The notes under the pieces were generated by a model. The model was not told the origin of the DNA, did not search any database, and saw nothing but the letters and a program-made list of their open reading frames with translations. This document shows positions 8,877-17,880 of a DNA stretch of 57,436 bases, piece by piece (within the stretch, counting starts at the first letter, position 1; each line of letters starts with the position of its first letter). The stretch comes from Rubrivivax gelatinosus (GTDB taxonomy: Bacteria > Pseudomonadota > Gammaproteobacteria > Burkholderiales > Burkholderiaceae_C): assembly GCF_016583785.1 (NCBI RefSeq), contig NZ_NRRU01000022.1, forward strand, positions 1-57,436, given 5' to 3'. The translations under genes and the position numbers were made by a program.

Positions 8877-11174
8877 ATGGATGCCGCCACACTGCTGACC
8901 ACCAATGCGCTGCTGTCGTCGGCAGCCGCCGTCGTCATGGGGGTGGTGCTGCGCACGCGCAAGACCTACCCCGGATTCGGCTTCTGGACCGCCGGCATCG
9001 CCTGCCTGGCGCTGGGCGCGGCCCTGCTGATCCCCGACGTCCTGCCGTCGAACTGGGGCGCACGTGTGGCACGCAACGGCCTGCTGCTGGCCGGCCATGC
9101 GCTGATCCTGCGCGGCATGCTGGTATTCCGCGGCATGCGCGTCGGCGCCGCGCCGGAGGCCGTGCTGGCGGCGGTCTTCCTGGCGAGCTTCGGCTACTTC
9201 AGCCTCGAAGCCAGCCAGCTGCCGGCGCGCATCGTCTGCTACTGCCTGCTGTCGGCCACGCTGAGCCTGGCGACCGTGGCCGTCACGCTGCGCCGCCGGC
9301 CGCCGCACTTCGGCTCCAACGACCTGCTGCTGGCGCTGTGGCTGACGCTGTTCGCGCTGATCACGCTGGTGCGCGCGGCCCAGGAGCTGGGCGACGTGAG
9401 CACCGCGTTCGAGACGATCAAGAGCCTGGGCGGCATCTACGCGCTGGCGCAGATCCTGTCGGTGCAGCTGGTGACGCTGACGCTGATCAGCATGAACTCG
9501 CAGCGCATCGAGTGGGAGCACCGCTCCAGCGTCGAGCGGCTGCAGGCCAGCGAGCAGCAGCTGCGCTCGATGGGCGACAACCTGCCGGCCGGCTTCATCT
9601 ACCGCTACGAGCTCGCCGAGGGCCGGCGCCGCTTCGACTACATCAGCGGCGGCATCGAAGCCGCGCTCGGGCTGCGGGCCGCCGAGGTGATGGCCGACGC
9701 CGAGCCGCTGTTCGCGCTGCTGCCGGCCGACATGCGCACGCGCTACCGGGAGGACGAGGCGCGCAGCGCCGCCGACTTGAGCGACTTCCATGCGACCCTG
9801 CGCTTCGACCGGGGCGACGGCCAGCTGCGCTGGCTCGACGTGCGCTCGCGCCCGCAGCGCCGCCCGGACGGCTCGACCTTCTGGGACGGCGTGGCGCTGG
9901 ACGTGAGCGAGAGGCTGCAGGCCCAGCAGGCCCTCGCCGAGCACCGCCGGCAACTGGAAGACACCGTCGAGCGGCGCACCCGGCAGCTGGCCGAGGCGAG
10001 CCAGCGCGCCGAAGCCTCCAGCCTGGCCAAGAGCGCTTTCCTGGCGAACATGAGCCATGAGATCCGCACGCCGCTGAACGCGATGATCGGCATGGCGTAC
10101 CTGATCCGACGGGAGGAGCTCAGTGCGCGGCAGTCGGACCGCCTGGACAAGCTCGAGACCGCCGCCAGGCACCTGCTGGACGTGCTCAACGCCGTCCTCG
10201 ACCTGTCCAAGATCGAGGCCGGCAAGATGGAGCTCGAGGCGGTGCCGCTGCGGGTCGAGACCATCGTCGCCGACGTGCTGTCGATGCTGGACGAACCGGC
10301 CCGGGCCAAGCGGCTGCAGCTGGCGAGCGCGGTCGAGCCGATGCCGCGCGATCTGGTCGGCGACGCCACGCGCCTGCAGCAGGCGCTGCTGAACTACGCC
10401 AGCAACGCCGTCAAGTTCACCGAGCGGGGCTGCGTGACGATCCGCGCCCTGCTGGTCGAGCAGCACGAGAGCAGCGTGCTGCTGCGTTTCGAGGTCCAGG
10501 ACACCGGCATCGGCATAGCCCCCGAGGTGCTGCCGCGGCTGTTCGAGGCCTTCGAGCAGGCCGACCGCTCCACCACGCGGCGCGTGGGCGGCACCGGCCT
10601 GGGGCTGGCGATCACGCGCCGGCTGGCCGAACTGATGGGCGGCGAAGCCGGCGTGACGAGCACCCCGGGTGCCGCCAGCACCTTCTGGTTCACCGCCAGG
10701 CTGCGCCGCGAACCGTCGACTCCGGGCGCCGAGCCGCGCCACCCGGCCGGCGACGCCGAGCAGACCCTGCGCCAGCGCCATGCCGGCAGCCGGGTGCTGC
10801 TGGCCGAGGACAACCTCGTCAACGCCGAGGTGGCGCAGGCCCTGCTCGACGAGGTCGGTCTGGTCGTCGACGTGGCCGGGGACGGCAGGGCGGCGGTCGA
10901 CATGGCGCTGAAGCACGACTACCGGGTGGTGCTGATGGACATGCAGATGCCCGGAATGGACGGCCTGGATGCGTCGCGCGCGATCCGCCGCCACCGCGCG
11001 TCGGGCGAGCTGCCGATCATCGCGATGACCGCGAACGCCTTCGCCGAGGACAAGGCGCGCTGCCAGGAGGCCGGCATGGACGACTTCCTGAGCAAGCCGG
11101 TCGACCCGGGGGCGCTCTACCGGTTGCTGCTGCGCTGGCTGGAGCGGCCTGCAGGCGCCGGCGTCCAGGCCTGA
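8877..11174 (+). CDS. Membrane hybrid sensor histidine kinase (7TM-PAS-HisKA-HATPase-REC)
   Basis: The ATG at 8877 gives 765 residues. About 1-205 is a multi-helix membrane sensor (roughly seven helices) of the kind also found on diguanylate cyclases. Next is a PAS-like domain (about 220-345) ending in a coiled coil. The H-box [19 protein letters not shown] has the phosphoacceptor His394. N/G boxes follow ([26 protein letters not shown]). A C-terminal receiver domain has its phosphorylation site Asp688 in [12 protein letters not shown] and a conserved Lys in FLSKPVD. No Hpt or output domain is present, so phosphate must pass to a separate partner. It diverges from the TonB receptor gene; a functional link is possible but not shown. 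Confidence 0.9.
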   Translation: MDAATLLTTNALLSSAAAVVMGVVLRTRKTYPGFGFWTAGIACLALGAALLIPDVLPSNWGARVARNGLLLAGHALILRGMLVFRGMRVGAAPEAVLAAVFLASFGYFSLEASQLPARIVCYCLLSATLSLATVAVTLRRRPPHFGSNDLLLALWLTLFALITLVRAAQELGDVSTAFETIKSLGGIYALAQILSVQLVTLTLISMNSQRIEWEHRSSVERLQASEQQLRSMGDNLPAGFIYRYELAEGRRRFDYISGGIEAALGLRAAEVMADAEPLFALLPADMRTRYREDEARSAADLSDFHATLRFDRGDGQLRWLDVRSRPQRRPDGSTFWDGVALDVSERLQAQQALAEHRRQLEDTVERRTRQLAEASQRAEASSLAKSAFLANMSHEIRTPLNAMIGMAYLIRREELSARQSDRLDKLETAARHLLDVLNAVLDLSKIEAGKMELEAVPLRVETIVADVLSMLDEPARAKRLQLASAVEPMPRDLVGDATRLQQALLNYASNAVKFTERGCVTIRALLVEQHESSVLLRFEVQDTGIGIAPEVLPRLFEAFEQADRSTTRRVGGTGLGLAITRRLAELMGGEAGVTSTPGAASTFWFTARLRREPSTPGAEPRHPAGDAEQTLRQRHAGSRVLLAEDNLVNAEVAQALLDEVGLVVDVAGDGRAAVDMALKHDYRVVLMDMQMPGMDGLDASRAIRRHRASGELPIIAMTANAFAEDKARCQEAGMDDFLSKPVDPGALYRLLLRWLERPAGAGVQA

Positions 11175-11354
11175 GCTGGGCCGCGGCGCGGCGCCGGGAT
11201 GGAGCGCCGGCGCAAGGGGCCAAGGGCGCAGTCCGGCACCGGTTTGTGAGACAGGTCTGGAATCAGACGGGACCGGACACCGATGCCCATGCCGCCCAGC
11301 GTTGAATTCCGACAAGCGGCCGGTGCCCTGCCCCGTTCGTGGAACGATCCATGG

Positions 11355-12026
11355 ATGCCTTTTCGTCTTGCCGCCATCAGCAGCGTTCGCCGATCACCGC
11401 GCGGTTGTTGCGCGCTCCTGCTGGTTGCCGCGTCACTGACGGCCATGCCCATGCCAAGCCACGCCACGGAAGAGCCCGAATACCAGGTCGTCCAGCCGCT
11501 CGCCGAGGACGTCGAGCTGCGGCAGTACGCGCCCTACACGGTCGCCGAAGTCGTGGTGCCCGGTCCGGCAGGCGAAGCCGGCCAGCAGGCGTTCTCGATC
11601 CTGGCGGGATACATCTTCGGCAAGAACAAGGAGGGCAGGAAGTTCGAAATGACGGCACCGGTTACCCAGGCCGCCGTGCCGGCGCCGCTGGAGACGCCGG
11701 GGCAGACGAAACAGTCGGCCGCGCCTGGCGGTTATCGCGTGCAGTTCATCCTGCCCAAGGGCGTGACGCCGGCCACTGCGCCCGAGCCCGCGGACGCGCG
11801 GGTGCTGCTGCGCGAGATTGCGGCCGAGCAGGTGGCCGTGATCCGCTATTCGGGCTTCTGGTCGCAGTCGAACTACGACGAACACCTGTCCAGACTGCAG
11901 GCGCAACTCCGCGCCGCCGGGTTGGCGTGGACCGGGGAGCCGGTCTACTCGCGCTACAACGCGCCGCTCACGCCCTGGTTCATGCGGCGCAACGAGATCT
12001 GGCTGACCCTGGCCAAGGCCCGCTGA
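11355..12026 (+). CDS. SOUL-family haem-binding protein, exported
   Basis: The start at 11355 ([18 protein letters not shown]) leaves a normal signal peptide cleaved near SHATEEPEY; an upstream ATG at 11283 would add 24 residues. The mature part is a single SOUL/HEBP domain: [20 protein letters not shown] at its start, then [20 protein letters not shown] and [13 protein letters not shown] proteins bind haem or other tetrapyrroles. The gene lies about 100 bp upstream of a periplasmic haem catalase in the same direction, so haem handling near that enzyme is a reasonable inference. Family assignment is firm; function in bacteria is poorly known. Confidence 0.85.
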   Translation: MPFRLAAISSVRRSPRGCCALLLVAASLTAMPMPSHATEEPEYQVVQPLAEDVELRQYAPYTVAEVVVPGPAGEAGQQAFSILAGYIFGKNKEGRKFEMTAPVTQAAVPAPLETPGQTKQSAAPGGYRVQFILPKGVTPATAPEPADARVLLREIAAEQVAVIRYSGFWSQSNYDEHLSRLQAQLRAAGLAWTGEPVYSRYNAPLTPWFMRRNEIWLTLAKAR

Positions 12027-12133
12027 CACCGCCCGCCGCATCGTTCCGCCGGGCCATCCCACGAGGCGCAAGCGCCCCGGGCCAGCCGATTGCTCAGCGC
12101 TGGGGACCTCACCGCCAACCACAGGGCCACAGC

Positions 12134-14381
12134 ATGAGCGAATCCACTCCCCCCAGCGCCACGCCTGACGCCCCATCGCGTCGCCGATTCCTGGGTACCG
12201 CGGGCGCCACGACGGCCGGGGCTGCCGTCGCCCCGCTGCTGATGGCCGCGGGCGCGCAGGCCCAGACCTCGGCCGCACCGCAGGCCGCCGCCGCCGGGCC
12301 GCGGGACAAGGCGCAGGATCTGGCCGCCGAGACCTCGGTCGATGCCGGCCAGGCGCTGACGACGAACGAAGGTCTGAAGATCTCGGACGATCAGAACTCG
12401 CTCAAGGCCGGCGCGCGCGGCCCGACGCTGCTCGAGGATCAGCTGCTGCGCGAGAAGATCACCGCCTTCGACCACGAGCGCATCCCCGAGCGGGTGGTGC
12501 ATGCACGGGGCGCCGCGGCACACGGCCACTTCCAGGTCTACGAATCGCAGTCGCGCCTGACCAAGGCGCGCTTCCTGAACGACCCCAGGCTCAGGACCCC
12601 GGTCTTCGTGCGCTTCTCGACGGTGGCCGGCTCGCGTGGCTCGGCCGACACGGCGCGCGACGTGCGCGGTTTCGCGGTGAAGTTCTATACCGAGGAAGGC
12701 AACTACGACCTGGTGGGCAACAACATCCCGGTGTTCTTCATCCAGGACGCGATCAAGTTCCCCGACCTGATCCATGCCGCCAAACCCGAGGCCGACCGCG
12801 AAATCCCGCAGGCCTCCACCGCGCACGACACCTTCTGGGACTTCATCTCGCTGATGCCCGAGTCGACGCACATGGTCATGTGGATCATGTCCGACCGGGC
12901 CATTCCGCGCTCGTACCGGATGATGGAGGGCTTCGGCGTGCACAGCTTCCGGCTCGTCAACGCCCAGGGCACGAGCCGGTTCGTCAAGTTCCACTGGAAG
13001 CCGATGAACGGCGTGCACGGGCTGGCCTGGGACGAAGCGCAGAAGCTCGCCGGCAAGGACCCCGACTTCCATCGCCGCGACCTGGCCGACGCCATCGACG
13101 CCGGACAGTTTCCCGAGTGGGAGCTCGGCGTGCAGGTCATCGAGGAGGGCGACGTGGATCGTCTGGGCTTCGACATCCTCGACGCGACCAAGCTCGTGCC
13201 CGAAGAACTGGTGCCGGTGCGGCCGATCGGCAAGCTCACGCTGAACCGCAACCCCGACAACTACTTCGCCGAGACCGAGCAGGTGGCCTTCCACACCGGC
13301 AACCTCGTGCCCGGCATCGACGTCTCCGACGACCCGCTGCTGCAGGGGCGCATGTTCTCGTACGTCGACACCCAGCTCACGCGCCTGGGCGGCCCGAACT
13401 TCGCCGAGATCCCGATCAACCGGCCGATCTGCCCGGTGCACAACCTGACGCGTGACGGCCTGCACCGGCAGACCATCGCCAAGGGCCGCGTCAACTACGA
13501 GCCGAGCTCGATCGACGTGCCGCCGATCCGCGAGACCCGGCCCGAGCAGGGCGGCTTCGCCAGCTATCCGGAGGCGGTTTCCGGACAGAAGCTGCGCCGG
13601 CGCTCGGAGACCTTCGCCGACCACTACTCCCAGGCGACGCTGTTCTGGCAGAGCCAGACGGCGCCGGAGCAGCAGCACATCGTCGAGGCGCTGCAGTTCG
13701 AGCTCGGCAAGCTGACGGTGGCGGCGGTTCGCCTGCGCATGCTGGCCAACCTGGTCAACGTCGATCCGGCCCTGGCCACCCGCGTGGCGGCGGTGCTCGG
13801 TGTCGCGCCCCCCCCCGGCCAGCCCGCGCAACGGGCTGAAACGTTATGCCGTCTCGCCGGCGCTGAGCATGATCGCGCGCGCCAATCCGAAGTCGGCTGC
13901 CGGCCGCAAGGTCGCCGTGCTCGCCGCCGATGGCGTCGACGCGGCAGGGCTGCAGGCGATGAAGGCAGCACTGACGGCTGCCGGCGTCAAGGTCCGGGTG
14001 CTGTCGGCGCGGCTCGGTCAGCTGCAGGCTGCGGGCGGAGGCAGCGTGACGGTCGACGATCTGCTCGTCGCCACGCCATCCATCGTCTTCGACGCCGTGT
14101 TCGTCCCCGGCGGCGCCGCCAGCGTCGCCAGCCTCAAGGCATCGGGTGACGCCGTGCTCTTCGTTCGCGAGGCCTTCAAGCACGCCAAGGCGATCTCCGC
14201 GCTCGGCGAAGGTGCCGAACTCCTGGCCACCGCCGGCGTGACCGGACCAGCGGCGGCGCGGCCCGCCGGTGTCTCGACGGCGGACTCGGCATCGAGCGCG
14301 GGCCTGGCCTCGGCGTTTCTCGCCGACATCGCGGCGCACCGGCACTGGTTGCGGGGCGGCAAGGACGCCATCGCGGCGTAG
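12134..14381 (+). CDS. katE: Tat-exported large-subunit catalase (HPII type), frameshifted at a C9 run
   Basis: The N-terminus carries a twin-arginine signal ([15 protein letters not shown], residues 15-30), then a full monofunctional catalase core. Seen are distal His in [11 protein letters not shown], Asn in [12 protein letters not shown], and the haem Tyr segment [15 protein letters not shown]. At 13808-13816 there is a run of nine C. In the assembled sequence the catalase frame then runs into unrelated residues and stops at 14149. The matching C-terminal flavodoxin/DJ-1-like domain ([30 protein letters not shown]) is in the next frame and ends at 14381. With eight C the gene would encode one 748-residue protein, the normal length of large-subunit catalases. 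The break is thus a sequencing error, a recent mutation or slippage control. Confidence 0.87.
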
Positions 14382-14628
14382 ACGCCAGCGCTTGGCGGGG
14401 TGCGGCCGCCGTGCTGGCGGACTGCACGCTGCCCCGCATGTCGGCCACGAAGCGACGCGCCACTGGCGCGCAGCTCTGCACCGCCTCGGCGCGGTGGTTG
14501 GCGCTCGGCGACGGTCCTGGTTGAGACCGCACCGCGCGGTGCGCCAGCGCCGATGCAGCGCTGGCGTCCAGGACGGCGTGCGGTCGGCTGCGGCCGGCCC
14601 GGGACCGGCCGGCACGCCCTGCTCCAGC
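14382..14628. terminator. Intergenic region between convergent genes with hairpin
   Basis: The catalase (plus) and the small membrane protein gene (minus) converge on this 247-bp stretch. CGCCAGCGC at 14542-14550 pairs perfectly with 14558-14566 across a 7-nt loop, flanked by further imperfect complementarity (GGTCCTGG at about 14512 with CCAGGAC at about 14568). It is probably a bidirectional terminator without a clear T tract. No coding sequence is apparent. Confidence 0.4.
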
Positions 14629-15102
14629 CTAGTACTGCTTCGAGCGCATCGACAGCGCCACGATGGCCGCACCGGCGGCGACCACCAACAGATCCTCGAC
14701 GAGCCCGCTGCGCGTCTGCCCGACGCTCGCCATCGCTTTCTTGCGCACGGCGAGCGTTGCATAGGCCAGCGGCACGGCGCAGGCGACGGCTACTGCGGCA
14801 CCCGCGCGCTCGCGCTTGCGGGGCGCGAGCGCCGCACCGGCGATGGCAGCGCTCGCGACGCGGGCCAGCAGCCCGAGGAACACGGTGCGGTCCGGTGCGG
14901 TCTTCATCTTGTCGCCGAGCAGCTCGCCGACCCCCATCGCCAGCGCTCCGGCCCTGAAGACGGGGCGATCCAGAAGCACCAGCTTGCCGGGCGCCGAGCG
15001 GCCCGCCAGCCGTGCCGCCGCGATCGCGGCCATGGGCGTCATCGAACGGGCGCTGGCGACGGCCCCGATCAGGGCGGACGGCAGCAGGCTTTCGTTGTTC
15101 AT
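14629..15102 (-). CDS. DUF4126-like integral membrane protein
   Basis: The 157-residue protein has four or five predicted membrane segments: about 8-28, 45-65, 75-95, 105-125 and 135-152. The N-terminal segment SARSMTPMAAIAAARLAG resembles the conserved GxRSxTPxA region of DUF4126 proteins. Function is unknown for the family. The gene is convergent with the catalase gene and lies downstream of the TPR regulator on the same strand, but 346 bp separate them. The ATG at 15102 is the first in frame and has AGGA upstream. The family assignment is from memory of the motif and is moderate. Confidence 0.65.
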   Translation of the reverse strand: MNNESLLPSALIGAVASARSMTPMAAIAAARLAGRSAPGKLVLLDRPVFRAGALAMGVGELLGDKMKTAPDRTVFLGLLARVASAAIAGAALAPRKRERAGAAVAVACAVPLAYATLAVRKKAMASVGQTRSGLVEDLLVVAAGAAIVALSMRSKQY

Positions 15103-15448
15103 GCAGAGCGTTCCTCAGGACGAGACAGACCGTGTTTCCGGGGCATCGACGCGGACGCCTCGTGCAAGCGTTGGCCTACAGCAATCGACATTCCCAACGG
15201 GCGGGCGCAGCCAGCACGAGCTTGCCGTCGCGCGAGCCGATGCCGCCGCCGGCGGCCGCCGCCCTGAACGCCCCCTTCAGCATCTGGCTCGAGGTCTGGA
15301 AGCGAAAGCTGACGCGGTCGTGGCCCTTCCAAACGCCAGGAGGCGCAGGTCGTCGTGGTGGCATCGGGTGCGCTCCCGCGGCGTCCGGCTCGCGCTGCTG
15401 GCCGGCCTGCTCGATGCGGAGACGCCCCGGGTCGATGCCGGCCCCGCG
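15103..15448. other. 346-bp region with one possible small ORF
   Basis: This stretch lies between the TPR regulator stop and the DUF4126-like gene start. The only coding signal is a minus-strand frame at 15176-15364 (62 codons, ATG at 15364). Its middle section shows the strong third-position GC bias of real genes (SFRFQTSSQMLKG, GIGSRDGKLVLAAP). It could be a small gene, or the remnant of one. No ribosome site of note is seen. The remainder is without recognisable features. Confidence 0.3.
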
Positions 15449-17710
15449 TTACGCGCCGGCCGCCGGCCCTTCCAGCACGTAGCGGGTGCTGGGCCCCCGG
15501 CCCTGCTGCACCAGCAGCCCGCGCTGTGCCAGCAGCCCCAGGTGTTTGGACGCCGTCGCCAGGCCCACGCCGCAGAGTTCGGCGTAGGCGCTCTTGCCGA
15601 CGGCACCCGCCGTCAGCAGCCGCGCCAGCAGCGCGGCGCGGCGCGCGTCGTCCAGCAGGTCGCCGGCGCCGTCGCGCCACTTCGCGGCCAGGCGCTGCTC
15701 GCGCGTCAGCGCCCGGTCGTAGGTGCTGCGCAGCGCCTCCAGCTCGGCGCCGAAACGGCCGCCCAGCCCGTGGCGCTCGATCAGCGCCAGCGCCGCCTCG
15801 CGCTCCTGCGCCGCGATGGCGGCGTAGCCGCGTGCGATCGCCAGCCGGGCGAGCACGTGTTCGGCCGGCGCCAGCGGCAGCGCCAGACGCGCGCGCTCGC
15901 GGTCGATCTCGGCCATCTCGGCCGGGTGCACCGCCCACTCCCCGGGCAGCAGGCGGTCGACGTGGCCTTCGCGCGTGCCCAGGATCTCGGTCTTCAGGCT
16001 GCGCGTGGCTTCCAGCGGCGCCGGGTCGCCTTCGCGCTCCCACACCGCCAGCGCCGCGGCGGTGTGGGTGTCGCCGCGGCGTTCGTCCTCGGGCCGCTCC
16101 AGCGCCTGGAAACGTTTGTAGTGCGCCTCGGCCAGGTTGTAGTGGGCACGGCCCACCAGCACGCGCAGGCCCGCGGCCTCGGCGCGCGCCAGCCCGGCCG
16201 CGTACTGCTCGATCGCGTCGTCGTAGCGCTGCTGCCAGAAATAGGTGCCGCCCAGGTTCAGGTGGGTGGAGGCGACGGTCTCGGGCTCGATCGCGCTGCG
16301 TTCGGCCAGCACCAGCACCCGCTGCGAATACTCGATCGCACGCGGATAGTCCTGGGCGTCGCCATACAGCAGCGACAGGTTGCACCAGGTCTTGACCACC
16401 GCCTGCCCGTCGCCCAGGCGCTCGTAGATGTTGAGCGCGCGGTGCTTGCGCTCGAGCGCGGCACGCAGGTCGCCGGCGCGGCGCCAGTACTCGCCCCAGG
16501 CCTGCTCGAGCTGGGCGATGGTCTCGTCGGGCTGGCCGCCGTGCTCGCGCAGCGTCTCGGCGCGCTCCAGCACCGCCTTGCTGCGCGGGTCGTTGCGCAG
16601 CACGTACAGCCAGGCCAGGCGCACCAGGGTGCTGACGTAGGCCTGCAGCAGCGCGTGGTGGCCGGGCTGCGACGGATCGGCGCCGACGCCGGCCTGGTGC
16701 AGGAACTCGGCGCTGTCCTGGTAACACGCGAACGCACGCTCGCCGTCGCGCGGCTCGAAGAACTTGCCCAGCGTGCCGCAGACGATGCCCAGCATCAGCC
16801 GGTCGTCGGCGGCGCTGGCGATGCGCTGCGCCTGCTCGCAGGCCTGGCGCTCGCGTTCGTCCTGGCCGCGCACCCGCGCCAGCGCCGCCTGCGCCAGGCA
16901 GAGCTCGGCGCGCTGGCGCTCGCTGAGCGGCAGCGCGGCCAGGCGTTCGATCAGCGCGTCGGCCAGCGCGTCGCGGCCGAGCTCGACACGAAAGCGCTGC
17001 AGCGCCTGCACGAAGCCGTCGGCGTCGCCGGCCTGCAGCAGATGCCACAGCGCCGCCGCCGGCGCCGGCTCGACCAGCGCACGCCGCGCCTGGGCGCGGT
17101 GCCAGTCGCGGCGCGCGGCTGCATCTTCCAGCCGCAGCCGCCCCCAGGCCTGGTGCTGCATCGCGTCGCGCAGCGACAGCACGCGCTCGCTGGTCGGCGC
17201 CAGCAGCAGTTCGGCCAGCTGGCGCCGGCCCTTGTCGAGGTAGCGGTAGTAGGTGCTGGGCCCGACCGACCAAAGGCCGCACAGATGGTCGGCGGGCGAC
17301 TCGTCGGCGCGTGCGCGGTAGCGGTCGGGAAAGCCGCAGACCGGCGCGAAAGCGTGGTGGCACATCACCGCCAGCATCGGCCGCCAGCTGGTGCGCTCGA
17401 GCCAGGCTTCGCGCGGGATGCCGTCGAAGCCGGGCTGGCGGTCCGGCCGCAGCTGGGCCACGGCCCAGTCCAGCAGCCACTGCAGCGCCAGCAACTCGCC
17501 CTGCGCTCCGCGCAGCGCATCGCCGCCGCTGTCGAGCACCGGCTGCAGCAGCCGGCGCGCGATCCAGCGCGTCAGGCGCGGGCGGCGGTGCAGCAGTTCG
17601 GCGAGCGTGCCTTCGCGGCGTGCCGCCAGCGCAGCCGCCAGCACGGCCTCGGCCAAGGCACCCGGGGGCTGGCGCGGGCCGGCGGGCGGCGCACTGGGAA
17701 GGATCGTCAT
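15449..17710 (-). CDS. TPR-repeat transcriptional regulator with C-terminal winged HTH
   Basis: The ATG at 17710 gives 753 residues; the frame runs further upstream, but that part lacks protein-like character. Residues about 1-240 are a helical domain I do not recognise (SVGPSTYYRYLDKGRRQLAELL). About 240-640 is a TPR superhelix (repeats such as YVSTLVRLAWLYVLRND, AVVKTWCNLSLLYGDAQDYPR, TVASTHLNLGGTYFWQQRYDD). The last 65 residues look like a winged helix (SAYAELCGVGLATASKHLGLL, GLLVQQGRGPSTRYVLEG). It is divergent from the clostripain-like protease gene with 170 bp between. Direct repeats in that gap recur upstream of 19586, so it is the natural candidate to control both. TPR domains usually sense a peptide or protein ligand; that is inference here. 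Confidence 0.75.
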   Translation of the reverse strand: MTILPSAPPAGPRQPPGALAEAVLAAALAARREGTLAELLHRRPRLTRWIARRLLQPVLDSGGDALRGAQGELLALQWLLDWAVAQLRPDRQPGFDGIPREAWLERTSWRPMLAVMCHHAFAPVCGFPDRYRARADESPADHLCGLWSVGPSTYYRYLDKGRRQLAELLLAPTSERVLSLRDAMQHQAWGRLRLEDAAARRDWHRAQARRALVEPAPAAALWHLLQAGDADGFVQALQRFRVELGRDALADALIERLAALPLSERQRAELCLAQAALARVRGQDERERQACEQAQRIASAADDRLMLGIVCGTLGKFFEPRDGERAFACYQDSAEFLHQAGVGADPSQPGHHALLQAYVSTLVRLAWLYVLRNDPRSKAVLERAETLREHGGQPDETIAQLEQAWGEYWRRAGDLRAALERKHRALNIYERLGDGQAVVKTWCNLSLLYGDAQDYPRAIEYSQRVLVLAERSAIEPETVASTHLNLGGTYFWQQRYDDAIEQYAAGLARAEAAGLRVLVGRAHYNLAEAHYKRFQALERPEDERRGDTHTAAALAVWEREGDPAPLEATRSLKTEILGTREGHVDRLLPGEWAVHPAEMAEIDRERARLALPLAPAEHVLARLAIARGYAAIAAQEREAALALIERHGLGGRFGAELEALRSTYDRALTREQRLAAKWRDGAGDLLDDARRAALLARLLTAGAVGKSAYAELCGVGLATASKHLGLLAQRGLLVQQGRGPSTRYVLEGPAAGA

Positions 17711-17734
17711 GCAGGTGTCACCGCTGGCTGCCGC

Positions 17735-17754
17735 ATCGTCTGGCGATCGTCTGC
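17735..17754 (+). promoter_or_regulatory. Operator-like direct repeat, copy 1
   Basis: ATCGTC at 17735-17740 and 17746-17751, 11 bp apart (one helical turn), sit in the context ATCGTCTGGCGATCGTCTGC. The same arrangement recurs at 19468-19487 with only two bases different. It lies between the divergent regulator and protease genes, 127 bp before the protease ATG. It is probably the binding site of the TPR-wHTH regulator. Confidence 0.55.
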
Positions 17755-17782
17755 CCTGGTGCGACGCGAGCAGCGGCAGCAT

Positions 17783-17798
17783 GCCTCGCGTTGGGAGC
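17783..17798 (+). promoter_or_regulatory. Conserved TTGGGA promoter box, copy 1
   Basis: The box GCCTCGCGTTGGGAGC matches 13 of 16 bases of the box at 19515-19530 and lies at almost the same distance from its direct repeat (45 versus 44 bp, start to start). TTGGGA at 17791 could serve as a -35, with TATCGA 17 bp downstream at 17814 as a weak -10. Confidence 0.45.
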
Positions 17799-17880
17799 AG
17801 GGCGCGCCTAGTGTATCGACCGTGCCTCGAGCGGCGGCCGCGCTGCTCGCGGCCGTTCAAACCAAGCAAGGAGAAAGCGC

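Noticed and set aside
15190..15200. TTGGGA on the minus strand as a third promoter box
   Set aside because: It has no accompanying direct repeat and lies inside the possible 62-codon frame.
17703..17708. Third ATCGTC near the regulator start as part of the operator
   Set aside because: It overlaps the start codon region, lacks the GCG context and has no counterpart upstream of 19586; six bases are expected often by chance.
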